From: Gemmatimonadota bacterium
Lineage (GTDB): Bacteria; Gemmatimonadota; Gemmatimonadetes; Gemmatimonadales; GWC2-71-9
Length of the DNA: 41,346 bases
Assembly (NCBI GenBank): GCA_020351775.1
Contig: CP070666.1
Coordinates: 5,468,629-5,509,974, forward strand
Direction of reading: 5' to 3'
The notes below the pieces were generated by a model. That model was not told the DNA's origin, searched no databases, and saw only the letters and a list, made by a program, of their open reading frames with translations. Made by a program: the position numbers and the translations under genes. Shown here in pieces: positions 26,403 to 35,150 of this stretch; the stretch's first letter is position 1, and each line of letters starts with the position of its first letter.

Positions 26403-27196
26403 CTTCCGGCAGTCCAGTTGCTGGGGGTATCGGGTTGGATATCGCCGTATTTACGGATCGAGAACGTGGCCGTGGGGCCTTCCATCCAGATGATCACCTC
26501 TCCCGTGATTGCATCCAACCCGTAGACAACAAAGCCGTCTCGTCCCTCCAGCCCAGCTAGGATCATCGGGCGTCCCCGTGAGTCAACGGCGAGGTCGGTC
26601 AGAAACAGGGACTCGACCCAAGGCCACTCCTTTCTCCACCGGATTTTGCCGAGTCCGTTGTATAGTGTGAGGGTACGGTTTGGCACCACGTGAAGCACTC
26701 CGCCGCGGGCCGCCACCAGCATTCCGGTCCGAGGACTCTCGTCTATTAGAGCAAAGGTTACGACGCTGTCCCCGCGAATGGCCACCAGGCGATCGTCTGC
26801 TGTCTCCACGATGATCTGCCCTCCAGGCAACACAGCGAATTGGTGCGCGACTGCCGCGTGTGAAGCCAAATCGAGCCTGTCGGCCAATCGTCCGTCGGGC
26901 GTGAAGACAGTAACCAGCGCCAGGCCATCGTTCACATCTGAAACATACCAATGTCCCTCGCTCCATTGCACGTGCGCCGGGCTGGAGAGTTCGTCCACTC
27001 CCATCCACTGCTTGGTACCGTCGCGCCTGTCATACAGCAGTACTCCAGGCATGCCGGGTGCGGTAATGGCCAACAGCGTGTCGCCCGAGGGAGCCACGGC
27101 TCGACCATCCACGAACACCGGTTCGAGGTCGGGCCCTGGGACTTCGCAGGCGACCGAGATGAGGATGAGTGACCCAAGGATGGCGATACGCGTCAA
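26399..27196 (-). CDS. Putative six-bladed beta-propeller lipoprotein
   Basis: 265 residues from TTG 27196, which has GGAGGT 4 nt upstream; a GTG at 27235 is possible but gives a worse signal peptide. The start reads as a lipoprotein signal, with ILISVAC as an imperfect lipobox and Cys near residue 17. The body has repeated propeller-like strands (DTLLAITAPGMPGVLLYDRRDG, HVQWSEGHWYVSDVNDGLALVTVF, VLPGGQIIVETADDRLVAIRGD shown in part), as in NHL/6-bladed proteins of envelope-bound lyases or sensors. No catalytic residues are recognised. It probably faces the periplasm. It converges with dnaJ and interlocks with its stop codon. Confidence 0.75.
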   Translation of the reverse strand: MTRIAILGSLILISVACEVPGPDLEPVFVDGRAVAPSGDTLLAITAPGMPGVLLYDRRDGTKQWMGVDELSSPAHVQWSEGHWYVSDVNDGLALVTVFTPDGRLADRLDLASHAAVAHQFAVLPGGQIIVETADDRLVAIRGDSVVTFALIDESPRTGMLVAARGGVLHVVPNRTLTLYNGLGKIRWRKEWPWVESLFLTDLAVDSRGRPMILAGLEGRDGFVVYGLDAITGEVIIWMEGPTATFSIRKYGDIQPDTPSNWTAGS

Positions 27197-27247
27197 AGCG
27201 ACCTCCGCCGACCACAGGGAATAAGTGCAATTCACACACTACTACGG

Positions 27248-27275
27248 TACAGATTACAGAGCACAGAGTACAGAG
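27248..27275. repeat. Four tandem copies of a 7-bp repeat
   Basis: The unit TACAGAG occurs four times in a row with small changes: TACAGAT, TACAGAG, CACAGAG, TACAGAG. It lies about 50 nt upstream of the lipoprotein start, in the divergent region shared with yjbQ. It could be a repeat-binding site or a slippage-prone tract. Confidence 0.85.
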
Positions 27276-27597
27276 CAAGAGGCCGGAAGCTGACCGACAA
27301 GCCTGCGGGGAGACCGCAAGCGCCGGGGATCCTGGAAAACTGGGTTGTCGCGAGATCGGTGAGGTGTGCATGGTTTGGATATGTGGCTCGCGACCGACGG
27401 GTCCGCCGGGACACCGCAAGTAGCGACTGACGTGGCACCGGTCAGGCGGGACCGCCGGACCCTGGGGTGCCGGGTCGGCGGTGCCCGGGCGGCAGGTGGG
27501 ATCGCGGCCATCCTGCATGCGAGATACATTTTCAGAGTAGGTCTGCGCGTGCCGCGGTACCAGTGCGTCGGATTCGCCTCTACTACTAGGAGATCGC
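27276..27597. other. GC-rich intergenic region, no convincing gene
   Basis: This stretch separates the divergent lipoprotein gene and yjbQ. It is very rich in GGACCG/CCGG words and can fold into short GC hairpins, for example CCGGG and CCCGG arms around 27476-27494, and GGCACC with GGTGCC further out. No tRNA, RNase P, tmRNA or riboswitch core is recognised. AGGAGA at 27588-27593 is the ribosome binding site of yjbQ. Reading frames here show no sensible protein. Confidence 0.5.
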
Positions 27598-28029
27598 TTG
27601 AGCATTACGACCATCCAGAGAAGGTTCTCCTTCCAGCTGCGAGCAGAGTATGACCACCAGGATGTCACGTCCGAAGTGGAGCAGCTGACAGCAGAGTCCG
27701 GGATACGTACGGGGGTTGCGATCATACAATTGGTTGGTTCGACCGGTGCCGTCACCACGATAGAGTACGAGCCAGGTGCGCTCGGCGATCTCCGGCGTGC
27801 TCTCGATATCGTGGCGCCGATCGACGCTCACTATGAACACAATGCGCGTTGGGGTGACGGCAATGGCTTCTCGCACATACGATCGGCGCTGTTGAAGACG
27901 AGCATATCGGTTCCCATAGTCGACGGGCGCTTGGCGCTGGGCACGTGGCAGCAGATCGTCATCATCAATCTCGACAACCGTCCCCGATCGAGGGAGATGG
28001 TGGTGGTGGTCTTGGGCGAGTGTGATTGA
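27598..28029 (+). CDS. YjbQ family protein (UPF0047, secondary thiamine-phosphate synthase-like)
   Basis: 143 residues from a TTG start with AGGAGA 4 nt upstream. The family pattern is clear in GVAIIQLVGSTGAVTTIEYEPG, then AHYEHNARWGDGNGFSHIRSALL (in part), and the near-invariant VPIVDGRLALGTWQQI. YjbQ-type proteins show weak thiamine phosphate synthase activity in vitro; their true role is unsettled. Length is typical. It is the only + gene among the - strand genes of this half and stands alone, facing the small membrane protein gene. Confidence 0.9.
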   Translation: MSITTIQRRFSFQLRAEYDHQDVTSEVEQLTAESGIRTGVAIIQLVGSTGAVTTIEYEPGALGDLRRALDIVAPIDAHYEHNARWGDGNGFSHIRSALLKTSISVPIVDGRLALGTWQQIVIINLDNRPRSREMVVVVLGECD

Positions 28030-28064
28030 GGTCGTTGGTGGGGAGACCGCTGCATCTCCTCCGC

Positions 28065-28427
28065 TCAGCCCTTCTCTTTCCCCTTCTTTTTACCGATGAA
28101 CGTGTTTGCGGCCCAGCCGGTGAGCCCAACGATTATCGATGCGAGAATCGCGGTACCGAGACGGTCGATATGGAATGAGGGCATCAGGTGCCCGACGAGC
28201 AACACCATCGCTCCGTTCACGACGAAGACGAAAAGGCCGAGAGTGAGGAACGTGATCGGCAGCGTGAGGATGAATACGATGGGACGTATGACCGCGTTCG
28301 CAATTCCCAGCAACAATGCTGCGATCCATAGCGAGGCTGCGGTATCGAAAGAGATCCCGCTCAGAATCTGATCGGCCATCCACAGGCCAAAAGCGGTTAT
28401 CAAGATGCGTGCGATAAGAGAAGACAT
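28065..28427 (-). CDS. Small four-helix membrane protein, phage holin family 4 type
   Basis: 120 residues from ATG 28427; a GTG 12 nt further upstream is also possible. Four hydrophobic helices fill the chain. The pattern GISFDTAASLWIAALLLGIANAVIRP (in part) with LPITFLTLGLFVFVVNG is typical of the DUF360/holin-4 superfamily, found in most non-phage genomes with unknown role. A lysine-rich tail (KKKGKEKG) ends the protein. There are no phage genes nearby, so a holin role is unlikely. It lies downstream of the hydrolase with 185 nt between them. Confidence 0.88.
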   Translation of the reverse strand: MSSLIARILITAFGLWMADQILSGISFDTAASLWIAALLLGIANAVIRPIVFILTLPITFLTLGLFVFVVNGAMVLLVGHLMPSFHIDRLGTAILASIIVGLTGWAANTFIGKKKGKEKG

Positions 28428-28612
28428 GGTAAGCACCACTACGCCATGGATGATTAGCAGGTTTCATGAGATACAGCGTGCAATATGCGTGGATTCGGGT
28501 GAGCAGTCTATCGTGTGGAACATGAGTGAACCCGTCGTCCAGATCGATAACTCTTGTCGAGAGTTGCTGGCAACTGTGGAGGACCGTGGTGAGAATGAAT
28601 GGGTGAGTGTCG

Positions 28613-29389
28613 TCACCGATCGTCCGGTTGCAGCACGGTATTCAAGAAATTGACGATGACCCGTGCCGCCTTATCCGCATCTACTTGCCTCGTGAACAGG
28701 TGATCGGCCTCCGGGATTGCGGCGAACCAGCGCGGCTGTTGCGCGGCAGAGAATATCCTCTCGCCTTCACCAATTGCGACGATCCGGTCAGCCGTTCCAT
28801 GAACTACGAGGATGGGACGGTTGAGGGCGGTGATGTGGTCCAGTGAGCTGTGACGAGCTAGATCGTGGAAAAACTCCGCCGAGATGGCGAACCTACGACC
28901 AGCGATTGTGACGTCCACCTGGCCTCTTCTGAGCGCCTCTTCGATGTGCGTGTCGGAGAACAGGTGCCTTACATGATCCGCCGTCGCGGGCGCAGCCACC
29001 GCCACGACCGCCTTTACCTGGGGAACGCCGCCCGCCGCGAGCAGCGCAGCCGCTCCTCCCAAGCTGTGACCGACCATCACGCAGGGACCGAAGCCGCTTT
29101 TCTGCATGTAGCGGGCAGCTGCTGCCAGGTCGCTCACGTAGGTCGTGACGCTCGTGTCGGTGAATTCACCTTCGCTTTCACCGAGTCCGGTGAAGTCGAA
29201 CCGTAGAACGGCGTACCCGCCATCCTCGATGCCGGTTGCCAGATTTCTCGTGACCTTGAACGACTTCGAGCATGTGAAGCAGTGAGCTAGCACGACCCCG
29301 GCCCGAACGTCGCCGTCGGGCAGCTGCAGATTTCCTGAAAGCCGACCATGTGTGCCTTCGAAGGTGATCTTCTCGTGTATGTGACCCAT
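28613..29389 (-). CDS. Alpha/beta hydrolase
   Basis: 258 residues from ATG 29389, with GGAGGG upstream; the open frame extends 31 codons further without a better start. The nucleophile elbow GHSLGG, the HGTADRIV segment with the acid, and the ADHLF histidine form the catalytic triad. LAHCFTCSKSFK and FDFTGLGESEGEF are motifs of the bacterial subfamily that is sometimes fused to OsmC-like proteins, so an esterase or acyl hydrolase of small substrates is likely. The substrate cannot be read. It is 96 nt from mnmA and probably ends the same transcript. Confidence 0.9.
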   Translation of the reverse strand: MGHIHEKITFEGTHGRLSGNLQLPDGDVRAGVVLAHCFTCSKSFKVTRNLATGIEDGGYAVLRFDFTGLGESEGEFTDTSVTTYVSDLAAAARYMQKSGFGPCVMVGHSLGGAAALLAAGGVPQVKAVVAVAAPATADHVRHLFSDTHIEEALRRGQVDVTIAGRRFAISAEFFHDLARHSSLDHITALNRPILVVHGTADRIVAIGEGERIFSAAQQPRWFAAIPEADHLFTRQVDADKAARVIVNFLNTVLQPDDR

Positions 29390-29485
29390 TGGCACTGGTT
29401 CCCTCCACGAGTCAGATGGGAGTGACAGCGGACGCGGGCGTACTTTGCGTCGGGCACCGGAATACGCTACTGTGGCGATCACTCC

Positions 29486-30607
29486 TCATGCTATCGTTCC
29501 TCCACCAAGCACACGTCCCTTGCTGTCGTACATTACACCAGATTGCCCCGGCGTGATCGCACGGACGATTCGAGACAGTTCGAGAGTCAGTCGCCCATCT
29601 CGAGATCCTGTCGTTGCTGCAATCACGGCTGGCACAGGCTTGCTGCGATAGCGGACCTGTACCATACACTCTGCTCCAACCTTCAGAGGTTCGCAGAGCC
29701 AGTTCACGTCCTCCAACTCAACTCGGGATCCCATGAGGTCCTCTGCGGTGCCAATGATCACTGAGCGAGCCTCGGGCGAAATGCCGATCACGAACATCGC
29801 CTCGGAGAATCCTCCGGGAAGGCCGCGTCTTTGACCTATTGTGTATCGAGCATATCCCGAGTGTTCGCCAACTACCTCTCCCCGCGTGGTGACTATGGGA
29901 CCGGCACACAGTGCAGGTGCACTTGGCGGAAGGTACCGTTCGAGCACGGTGACGTAGTCATCGTTGGGTACGAAGCAGATCTCGACGGATTCCTGCTTGT
30001 CCGCGGTAGTCAGACCGAGCTTACGGGCGGTCTCGCGGGTCTCTTTCTTGGTCATGTGTCCTATTGGTGTCAACATTCTGCTCACAACCGAACGATCGAT
30101 GCCCCAGAGGAAATACGTCTGATCCTTGTCCGGATCTGCTCCCCGATACAGGGCGCCGTCGCGTACGATTGCGTAGTGACCGGTAGCGATGAAGCTGCAG
30201 CCAAGTTCGTCTGCGTGACTCAGCAGGTCCCGAAACTTGGTGAATGAGTTGCATCGCACGCACGGGATCGGTGTGCGGCCTGATGAGTACTCGGCAACAA
30301 AATTCTGGATCACGGCCTCGCTAAACCGGTCTTCGAGATTCAAGACGTAATGTGGGATGCCCAGTCGGCTTGCCACTGAGGCAGCGTCGGCTATGGAATC
30401 CAGGGAGCAACAGGGTCGATCCGGAACCTCGTCGCCGTAGCAGAACAGCCTCATGGTGACGCCAATGACATCGTGCCCTTGCTGCACCAGCAGTGCGGCG
30501 GCGACGGAACTGTCGACGCCGCCGGACATGGCGACCAAAACCCTGCTCGGCTTTCCCTCCTGGTACACGGGTCCGACGGTCGGAACCTCCGATGGCACTT
30601 CTGTCAT
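29486..30607 (-). CDS. mnmA: tRNA-specific 2-thiouridylase MnmA
   Basis: 373 residues. MnmA puts sulfur on uridine 34 of the Lys, Glu and Gln tRNAs. The PP-loop SGGVDSS (28-34) activates the uridine with ATP. The catalytic cysteines are Cys119 in CVRCN and Cys211 in EICFVP. ATGHYA and DQTYFLWG are conserved. The C-terminal domain ends in [18 protein letters not shown] (in part). The start ATG overlaps the stop of the cysteine desulfurase by 4 nt (ATGA), so sulfur donor and acceptor enzymes are made together. This is like the YrvO-MnmA pair of Bacillus and suggests direct sulfur hand-over without the Tus relay. Confidence 0.97.
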   Translation of the reverse strand: MTEVPSEVPTVGPVYQEGKPSRVLVAMSGGVDSSVAAALLVQQGHDVIGVTMRLFCYGDEVPDRPCCSLDSIADAASVASRLGIPHYVLNLEDRFSEAVIQNFVAEYSSGRTPIPCVRCNSFTKFRDLLSHADELGCSFIATGHYAIVRDGALYRGADPDKDQTYFLWGIDRSVVSRMLTPIGHMTKKETRETARKLGLTTADKQESVEICFVPNDDYVTVLERYLPPSAPALCAGPIVTTRGEVVGEHSGYARYTIGQRRGLPGGFSEAMFVIGISPEARSVIIGTAEDLMGSRVELEDVNWLCEPLKVGAECMVQVRYRSKPVPAVIAATTGSRDGRLTLELSRIVRAITPGQSGVMYDSKGRVLGGGTIA

Positions 30608-31764
30608 TTCGATTCCGGCAGCAGCTTACCGACGATCTCCGGCAGCAGCTGGACGACGCGTTCTACGTCAGCCTTACAGTTGTGCTGCGCGAACGAGAAC
30701 CTGATGGCCGAAGTCGCCAACTTTCCGGGGACACCCATAGCACTGAGCACGTGAGACGGTGCCACGGTCCCCGTGTTGCAGGCCGATCCGGACGAACAAC
30801 AGACGTCCGCCAAGTCCAGGTGCATCAGCAGAGAATCGCTAGCGATACCGGGGAACGACACGCTGGATATATGAGGGGCTCGGTCGCCCTGCGTTCCATT
30901 GACGTGAATGTGCGGTACTGCTGCAATGAGCCAGTGCTCCAGCTCATCCCGCAGTCGACCTACATGCCGCATCGTCGCATCAAGTTCTCTGACTGCCAGT
31001 TCGACCGCTGTTCCCAGCGCAACGATCCCTATCACGTTTTCGGTTCCCGGGCGTGTTCCCCGTTGCTGGCCGCCTCCGTGTATCAGGGGAGCTACAACGT
31101 CAGGCTGTGGCAGTACCAGCGCCCCGGTCCCCTTGAGGGCTCCAATTTTGTGGCCAGAAACGGCGATGCACGTGTTCGGCAGTCCGGCCAGCGAGCACGG
31201 GACCTTCCCGATCGCCTGAACGGCATCCGTGTGAAACAGGGTGCCGTAAGCGTGACATAGCTGCGCCAGGTGAGCGACGTCCTGCAGGATGCCAACCTCG
31301 TTGTTCACCCACATGGCGCTGAGCACTGCGATACCGCTCGCCAGTGCATCAGTCGCGGCAGCTAGCTCAACCCTTCCAGCTGGGTCAACAGGCAGCACGA
31401 TTGACTCACCGCCCAGTGCCACTACGGCATCGGCCGCTTCCAGAACCGCCTTGTGTTCTATGGAGCAAACCGCCACACGGAACGGTCCGCCCCTTGAACG
31501 TGAAGCTATCGCTGCGCCGAGCACGGCTAGATTGTCGGCCTCAGTACCCCCAGACGTGAACACCACCTGCTCGGGTCGGGCATCGAGTGCGTCAGCTACC
31601 TTCCGACGCGACTGCTCGACGGCCGCACGCGCTGTTCTTCCGAGGCGATGGGCGGAGCTCGGATTGCCGAACCCTTCGTCTTGCAGGTATGGGGCTATCG
31701 CCTCCCGTACTTCTGGCCTTACGGGTGTGGTGGCGGCGTTGTCCAGATACACTAACCGGTTCAT
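30604..31764 (-). CDS. Cysteine desulfurase (NifS/IscS type)
   Basis: 386 residues. This PLP enzyme takes sulfur from L-cysteine onto its own cysteine. N-terminal [20 protein letters not shown], the PLP lysine Lys206 in [10 protein letters not shown], and the active Cys329 in SSGSACNTG are all there. Two further cysteines precede it ([10 protein letters not shown]). The loop is of the IscS/NifS class, not SufS. No iscU or iscA is next to it, so its main partner is probably MnmA, with which it overlaps. Supply of sulfur to Fe-S clusters is also possible. bshB1 lies 48 nt upstream. Confidence 0.95.
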   Translation of the reverse strand: MNRLVYLDNAATTPVRPEVREAIAPYLQDEGFGNPSSAHRLGRTARAAVEQSRRKVADALDARPEQVVFTSGGTEADNLAVLGAAIASRSRGGPFRVAVCSIEHKAVLEAADAVVALGGESIVLPVDPAGRVELAAATDALASGIAVLSAMWVNNEVGILQDVAHLAQLCHAYGTLFHTDAVQAIGKVPCSLAGLPNTCIAVSGHKIGALKGTGALVLPQPDVVAPLIHGGGQQRGTRPGTENVIGIVALGTAVELAVRELDATMRHVGRLRDELEHWLIAAVPHIHVNGTQGDRAPHISSVSFPGIASDSLLMHLDLADVCCSSGSACNTGTVAPSHVLSAMGVPGKLATSAIRFSFAQHNCKADVERVVQLLPEIVGKLLPESK

Positions 31765-31812
31765 AGCATAGCAAGGTATGAGATGTGGTCGGCTGACAGT
31801 AGTGTGGAGCGC

Positions 31813-32535
31813 TCAGATCGAGCGGACACCCATAGTGACTACGTCGTCCACCTGGACGGTCTCGTACGTCATGAACGGTTCGCCGTACGCAGCTCTGATG
31901 AGGCTGCCGTAGTGGGCGTTCTGGGTCCGCACCAGTTCGTACAATTGCTGCCCGGTCGGGAAGATCTCGCCAGCGGAGTCGACGGTGTCGAACTGAGACG
32001 AGTAGCACTTGATGGCCGCGAGCTTGACTTCGAACTCGCTGGAAATGTCGACTACGAACGAAGGCTTCACCGGGTCCTCGCGATACGCCAGAGCGTAAAG
32101 AACCTTCTCTGGCTTGTGAACCTCGCCGTCAGCAGGGTAGTTGGCGAGGCCTGCCAGAAAGCACGAGTCTCGTCCCAGCTCAGAGGCAATGCGATGATCC
32201 GGGTGCCGACCTACCGGGAACGGCAGGATCACCACACGAGGTCGCAGCCGCCTCACAATCCGCACCAGTTCACGCCGGGTGTCGTCGTCATTCTGGAGTC
32301 GAGCATCGGGGAATCCAGCATTGAGCCTATGCGTCACTCCCATCACCTTCGCTGCTGCCGCTGCCTCGGCAGCGCGGATCTCGGGCGATCCGCGTGTTCC
32401 CATCTCACCCTTGGTCAAATCGACGATGCCGGTCCGGTGTCCGGCCCGGGCCGCCTTGACGAGTGCTCCCCCGCAAGTGAGTTCGACGTCGTCAGGGTGC
32501 GCGGCGATGGCTAGAAGGTCCACTGCGTCAGTCAT
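31813..32535 (-). CDS. bshB1: Bacillithiol biosynthesis deacetylase BshB1
   Basis: 240 residues of the PIG-L/LmbE zinc deacetylase fold. It removes the acetyl group from N-acetylglucosaminyl-malate in bacillithiol synthesis. Metal ligands are seen in AAHPDD (His13, Asp16) and HPDH (His114). LTKGEMGTRGSPEIRAAEA and QLYELVRTQNAHYGSLIRAAYGEPF (in part) are features of BshB1 rather than of mycothiol or chitobiose deacetylases. GGAG precedes the ATG. bshA and bshC are not in the window. Placement upstream of a cysteine desulfurase fits a thiol/sulfur theme. A weak hairpin separates it from the permease genes. Confidence 0.93.
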   Translation of the reverse strand: MTDAVDLLAIAAHPDDVELTCGGALVKAARAGHRTGIVDLTKGEMGTRGSPEIRAAEAAAAAKVMGVTHRLNAGFPDARLQNDDDTRRELVRIVRRLRPRVVILPFPVGRHPDHRIASELGRDSCFLAGLANYPADGEVHKPEKVLYALAYREDPVKPSFVVDISSEFEVKLAAIKCYSSQFDTVDSAGEIFPTGQQLYELVRTQNAHYGSLIRAAYGEPFMTYETVQVDDVVTMGVRSI

Positions 32536-32566
32536 GGAGCTCCATTCGCGCTGTCACATCTGTGTA

Positions 32567-32605
32567 CCCCGACCAGGCTCCGACCAGCGAGACTGGCTAC
32601 CGGGG
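32567..32605. terminator. Possible weak hairpin between the permease operon and bshB1
   Basis: CCCCG (32567-32571) can pair with CGGGG (32601-32605), with an inner CCAG/CTGG stem and a repeated CGACCAG. There is no T-run. It may slow transcription from the export operon but would be a poor terminator. Confidence 0.25.
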
Positions 32606-32632
32606 ACTGTGAGTTTTGTGAGTCCGTGCGCG

Positions 32633-33874
32633 CTACTCATACCTCAGCGCCTCCACGGGATCCAACTTGGCGGCACGGTTGGCTGGGAGCAAGCCAAAGA
32701 ACAACCCGATCCCGGCAGATACGGCACATGCCACTGCAGCGCTCCACAAGGGGACCCCAGCCGAAAAACCCAGGACGTTCTTGAGTACTTCGCCAGCACC
32801 GATGCCGATCACCACACCTGCAGCGCCGCCGAGCAAGGTCAATGTCGCAGCCTCGACTAGGAACTGCCACAGAATCTCGCGCCGGGTCGCGCCCACCGCC
32901 TTCCGCACACCGATCTCCCGAGTTCGGTCCGTCACGGAGACCATCATTATGGCCATCACCCCGATGCCGCCCACCATCAGCGCCACGCTCGACAGGGCAA
33001 CCATCACAAGAAAGAAGACCCCGGTGAGCTGGTTGAAGATGTCGAGGATCTGGTCTTGCGTGATGAAATCGAAGGTGTCGGGGTCTCCTGGCCGTAACTG
33101 ACGGTACCGGCGCAGTGCCACTGTTACTGCGGCCTGTGCGTCTTCCACCGTCACATCGGGCCGCGGCTTGACCACGATCCACAAGGCATTCGTCTCGTCA
33201 TAGCGGAAATAGCGATGTGCCGTCTCATACGGCACGATTGCCGCGATCTCCTGGGTCGGCGGCTGGAAGATATTGGCTGGGTTCTGATACACTCCGATAA
33301 CACGTAGTGGTCTGCCGCCTACTCTGAGCATGCGCCCCAGCGGGTCCAACTGCCCGAACAACCGCAGCGCGAACTTCTCCTCTATGACGACTACGGCATC
33401 TCCACCACGTAACTCGCTGTCGAGGAAGAAGCGACCGCTGAGCAGCGTTCCACCCGCGATCTCCATGTAGCGGGCGTCGGCGGCGTAGATGGTGACCAGT
33501 TGTGTCCTGGTACCCTGGTATTCCATGCGTTGCAGCAACTGTATCCATATAGCACCGTAGGCTATGTTGGGCAGGCGAGCGATCAACTCGGCCTCTTCCG
33601 CTTCTAGTACCGGTCGGATGCGAACCTCGCGTGGCAAAGCATCCGGATTGAGCGGTGTCTGAGAGAAGAACCGCACCACATAGAACGTGGTTGGCCCTGC
33701 CACCTCGATCGTGCGGATTATCTGTGAGCGGAGACCCTCCACTATGGAAGCCATCGCCATGACTGTCGATACTCCAATGACCACACCGAGTATCGTCAGT
33801 GCAGAGCGAAGCTTGTTGCTGCGGATAGCTCCCAGTGCTATCGTCACTCCCTCGCGCAGCGTAGCCAGCCTCAC
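32633..33874 (-). CDS. MacB/FtsX-type ABC transporter permease, type A, second copy
   Basis: 413 residues. One membrane helix near 20-45, a periplasmic MacB_PCD region (about 50-270) and three helices at the C-terminal FtsX part (about 285-400). There is no ATP-binding domain, unlike MacB proper. It shares with the A copy at 35151-36368 the stretches DPLGRMLRVGGRPLRVIGVYQ, SSVALMVGGIGVMAIMM, TREIGVRKAVGATRRE and the end DPVEALRYE. The GTG start has AGGAG 6 nt upstream, and this site is formed by the last codons of the gene before it. It is the last permease of the export operon. The substrate is unknown; such permeases with TolC and an adaptor usually move substrates out of the periplasm. Confidence 0.92.
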   Translation of the reverse strand: MRLATLREGVTIALGAIRSNKLRSALTILGVVIGVSTVMAMASIVEGLRSQIIRTIEVAGPTTFYVVRFFSQTPLNPDALPREVRIRPVLEAEEAELIARLPNIAYGAIWIQLLQRMEYQGTRTQLVTIYAADARYMEIAGGTLLSGRFFLDSELRGGDAVVVIEEKFALRLFGQLDPLGRMLRVGGRPLRVIGVYQNPANIFQPPTQEIAAIVPYETAHRYFRYDETNALWIVVKPRPDVTVEDAQAAVTVALRRYRQLRPGDPDTFDFITQDQILDIFNQLTGVFFLVMVALSSVALMVGGIGVMAIMMVSVTDRTREIGVRKAVGATRREILWQFLVEAATLTLLGGAAGVVIGIGAGEVLKNVLGFSAGVPLWSAAVACAVSAGIGLFFGLLPANRAAKLDPVEALRYE

Positions 33875-33877
33875 AAT

Positions 33878-35122
33878 TCACTCCTGACGCAAGGCGATGA
33901 CCGGATCGAGACGTGCGGCTCGTGCTGCCGGATATACTCCAAACACGATGCCAATTGCTGCGCCGAGGGCGAGCGCAACGGAGATGGACCAGACTGTGAC
34001 CCTCGCAGGCAGCGGGGAGATTGCCGATATCGAGAATGCCAGGGCCCAACCTGCGGCGACCCCGAGTGCACCTCCTAGAAACGCGAGCATCACAGACTCC
34101 GCTAGGAACTGACGCCGGATATCTCGGCGTCGCGCGCCAAGTGACTTGCGAATGCCAATCTCACGGGTCCGTTCCCTCACCGACATCAGCATGATGTTCA
34201 TGATCACGATTCCGCCAACTATGAGTCCGATGGCCACCACAGCCGGAATCACCGTGAACAGTAGTTGAGTCATGTTCGTCCAGAACTCCACGAGCGCGTC
34301 CGCCTTGTCCACGGCGAAGTTGTTCGGTTCTCCTGGCCGCAGGCGGCGGGCGATACGCATCGCCTCTTCACTACGAGCCATTGCGGCTTCGATGCTTGCT
34401 CCGGGTGGCATCTTCACGGAGATGGTGATGGTCTGCCTGCGGCCGTACAAGCTTTCGAAGGTCGAGAATGGGATGAGGGCGAAGCCATCAAATGACTGGC
34501 CCAGGACGGTCCCCTTCTTGGCCGTTACTCCCTTGACGACGGCAGGGAGCCGCCCCAGTCGTATCGAACGGCCCACCGCGCGATCCGCCTCGCCAAACAA
34601 CTTCTCCGCGACATCCCAACCCAACACGACGACGTAGCGTCGTTCCCTTACGTCGACGTCGCTCAACGGCTCGCCTGAAGCAAACCTGTAATCCTGGACT
34701 ATCTGGAAAGGTGCCGTCACACCGAAAATGAACACATCACCGACTGTGCGATTGCGCCAGTGGATGTCGACCAGTGGGGTCGGGAACCCTGACTGCATCG
34801 CGATGGCCGTGGCGTCTGGGAGAGCTCGGCGGACAAACTGCACGTCACGCTCGTCTATCAGCGGCCGTCGCTGAACCTCGCGCCACTCCTCGTCGTCAAG
34901 CTGGCCAATTGCGATCGGCTCCCGCCGGACCTGGAACGCATTGGTGCCCACGATGGCGCCGGCGAGCTTATCGCTTACGTATGCATTCATTCCCTGGATG
35001 ATGGCGACTACGGCAACGAGGAACGCGACCGATACGATGATGCCCAATAGAGTGAAGAACGATCGCAGCTTGTGGGCGGCTATCGATCGCAGCGCTACGA
35101 AAAGGGCTTCGCTGACAGGCAT
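33878..35122 (-). CDS. MacB/FtsX-type ABC transporter permease, type B, second copy
   Basis: 414 residues with the same helix-periplasmic domain-three helices plan and no ATPase. It groups with the gene at 36372-37610: both have IVIMNIMLMSV, TREIGIRKSLGARRRDI, RQFL-ES and the end YPAARAARLDPV-A-RQE. Both start with MP-EA. It follows the A gene at 35151 after 28 nt, with no clear ribosome binding site. Its last sense codons CAG GAG form the AGGAG of the next gene. As the B partner of a likely A-B pair it should form a heterodimeric channel with the type A protein encoded next. Confidence 0.92.
   Translation of the reverse strand: MPVSEALFVALRSIAAHKLRSFFTLLGIIVSVAFLVAVVAIIQGMNAYVSDKLAGAIVGTNAFQVRREPIAIGQLDDEEWREVQRRPLIDERDVQFVRRALPDATAIAMQSGFPTPLVDIHWRNRTVGDVFIFGVTAPFQIVQDYRFASGEPLSDVDVRERRYVVVLGWDVAEKLFGEADRAVGRSIRLGRLPAVVKGVTAKKGTVLGQSFDGFALIPFSTFESLYGRRQTITISVKMPPGASIEAAMARSEEAMRIARRLRPGEPNNFAVDKADALVEFWTNMTQLLFTVIPAVVAIGLIVGGIVIMNIMLMSVRERTREIGIRKSLGARRRDIRRQFLAESVMLAFLGGALGVAAGWALAFSISAISPLPARVTVWSISVALALGAAIGIVFGVYPAARAARLDPVIALRQE
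33881..33885 (-). promoter_or_regulatory. Ribosome binding site inside the end of permease B2
   Basis: AGGAG comes from the Gln-Glu codons CAG GAG before the stop. Six nucleotides (TGAATT, holding the stop) lead to the GTG of permease A2. The second copy of the pair is built the same way. Confidence 0.75.
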
Positions 35123-35150
35123 GGTTGGCGGCGGACCGCATACGGCCCGC

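Noticed and set aside
28065..28427. Prophage remnant because of a holin-like gene
   Set aside because: The family is widespread in chromosomes and there are no other phage genes nearby.
28522..28653. 43-codon frame (MSEPVVQIDNS start) on the + strand
   Set aside because: It overlaps the 3' end of the hydrolase gene, lacks a good ribosome binding site and resembles no family. It could be real, but support is too thin.
31783..32514. Open frame antisense to bshB1 (243 codons)
   Set aside because: Shadow of the bshB1 gene, whose zinc motifs are complete.
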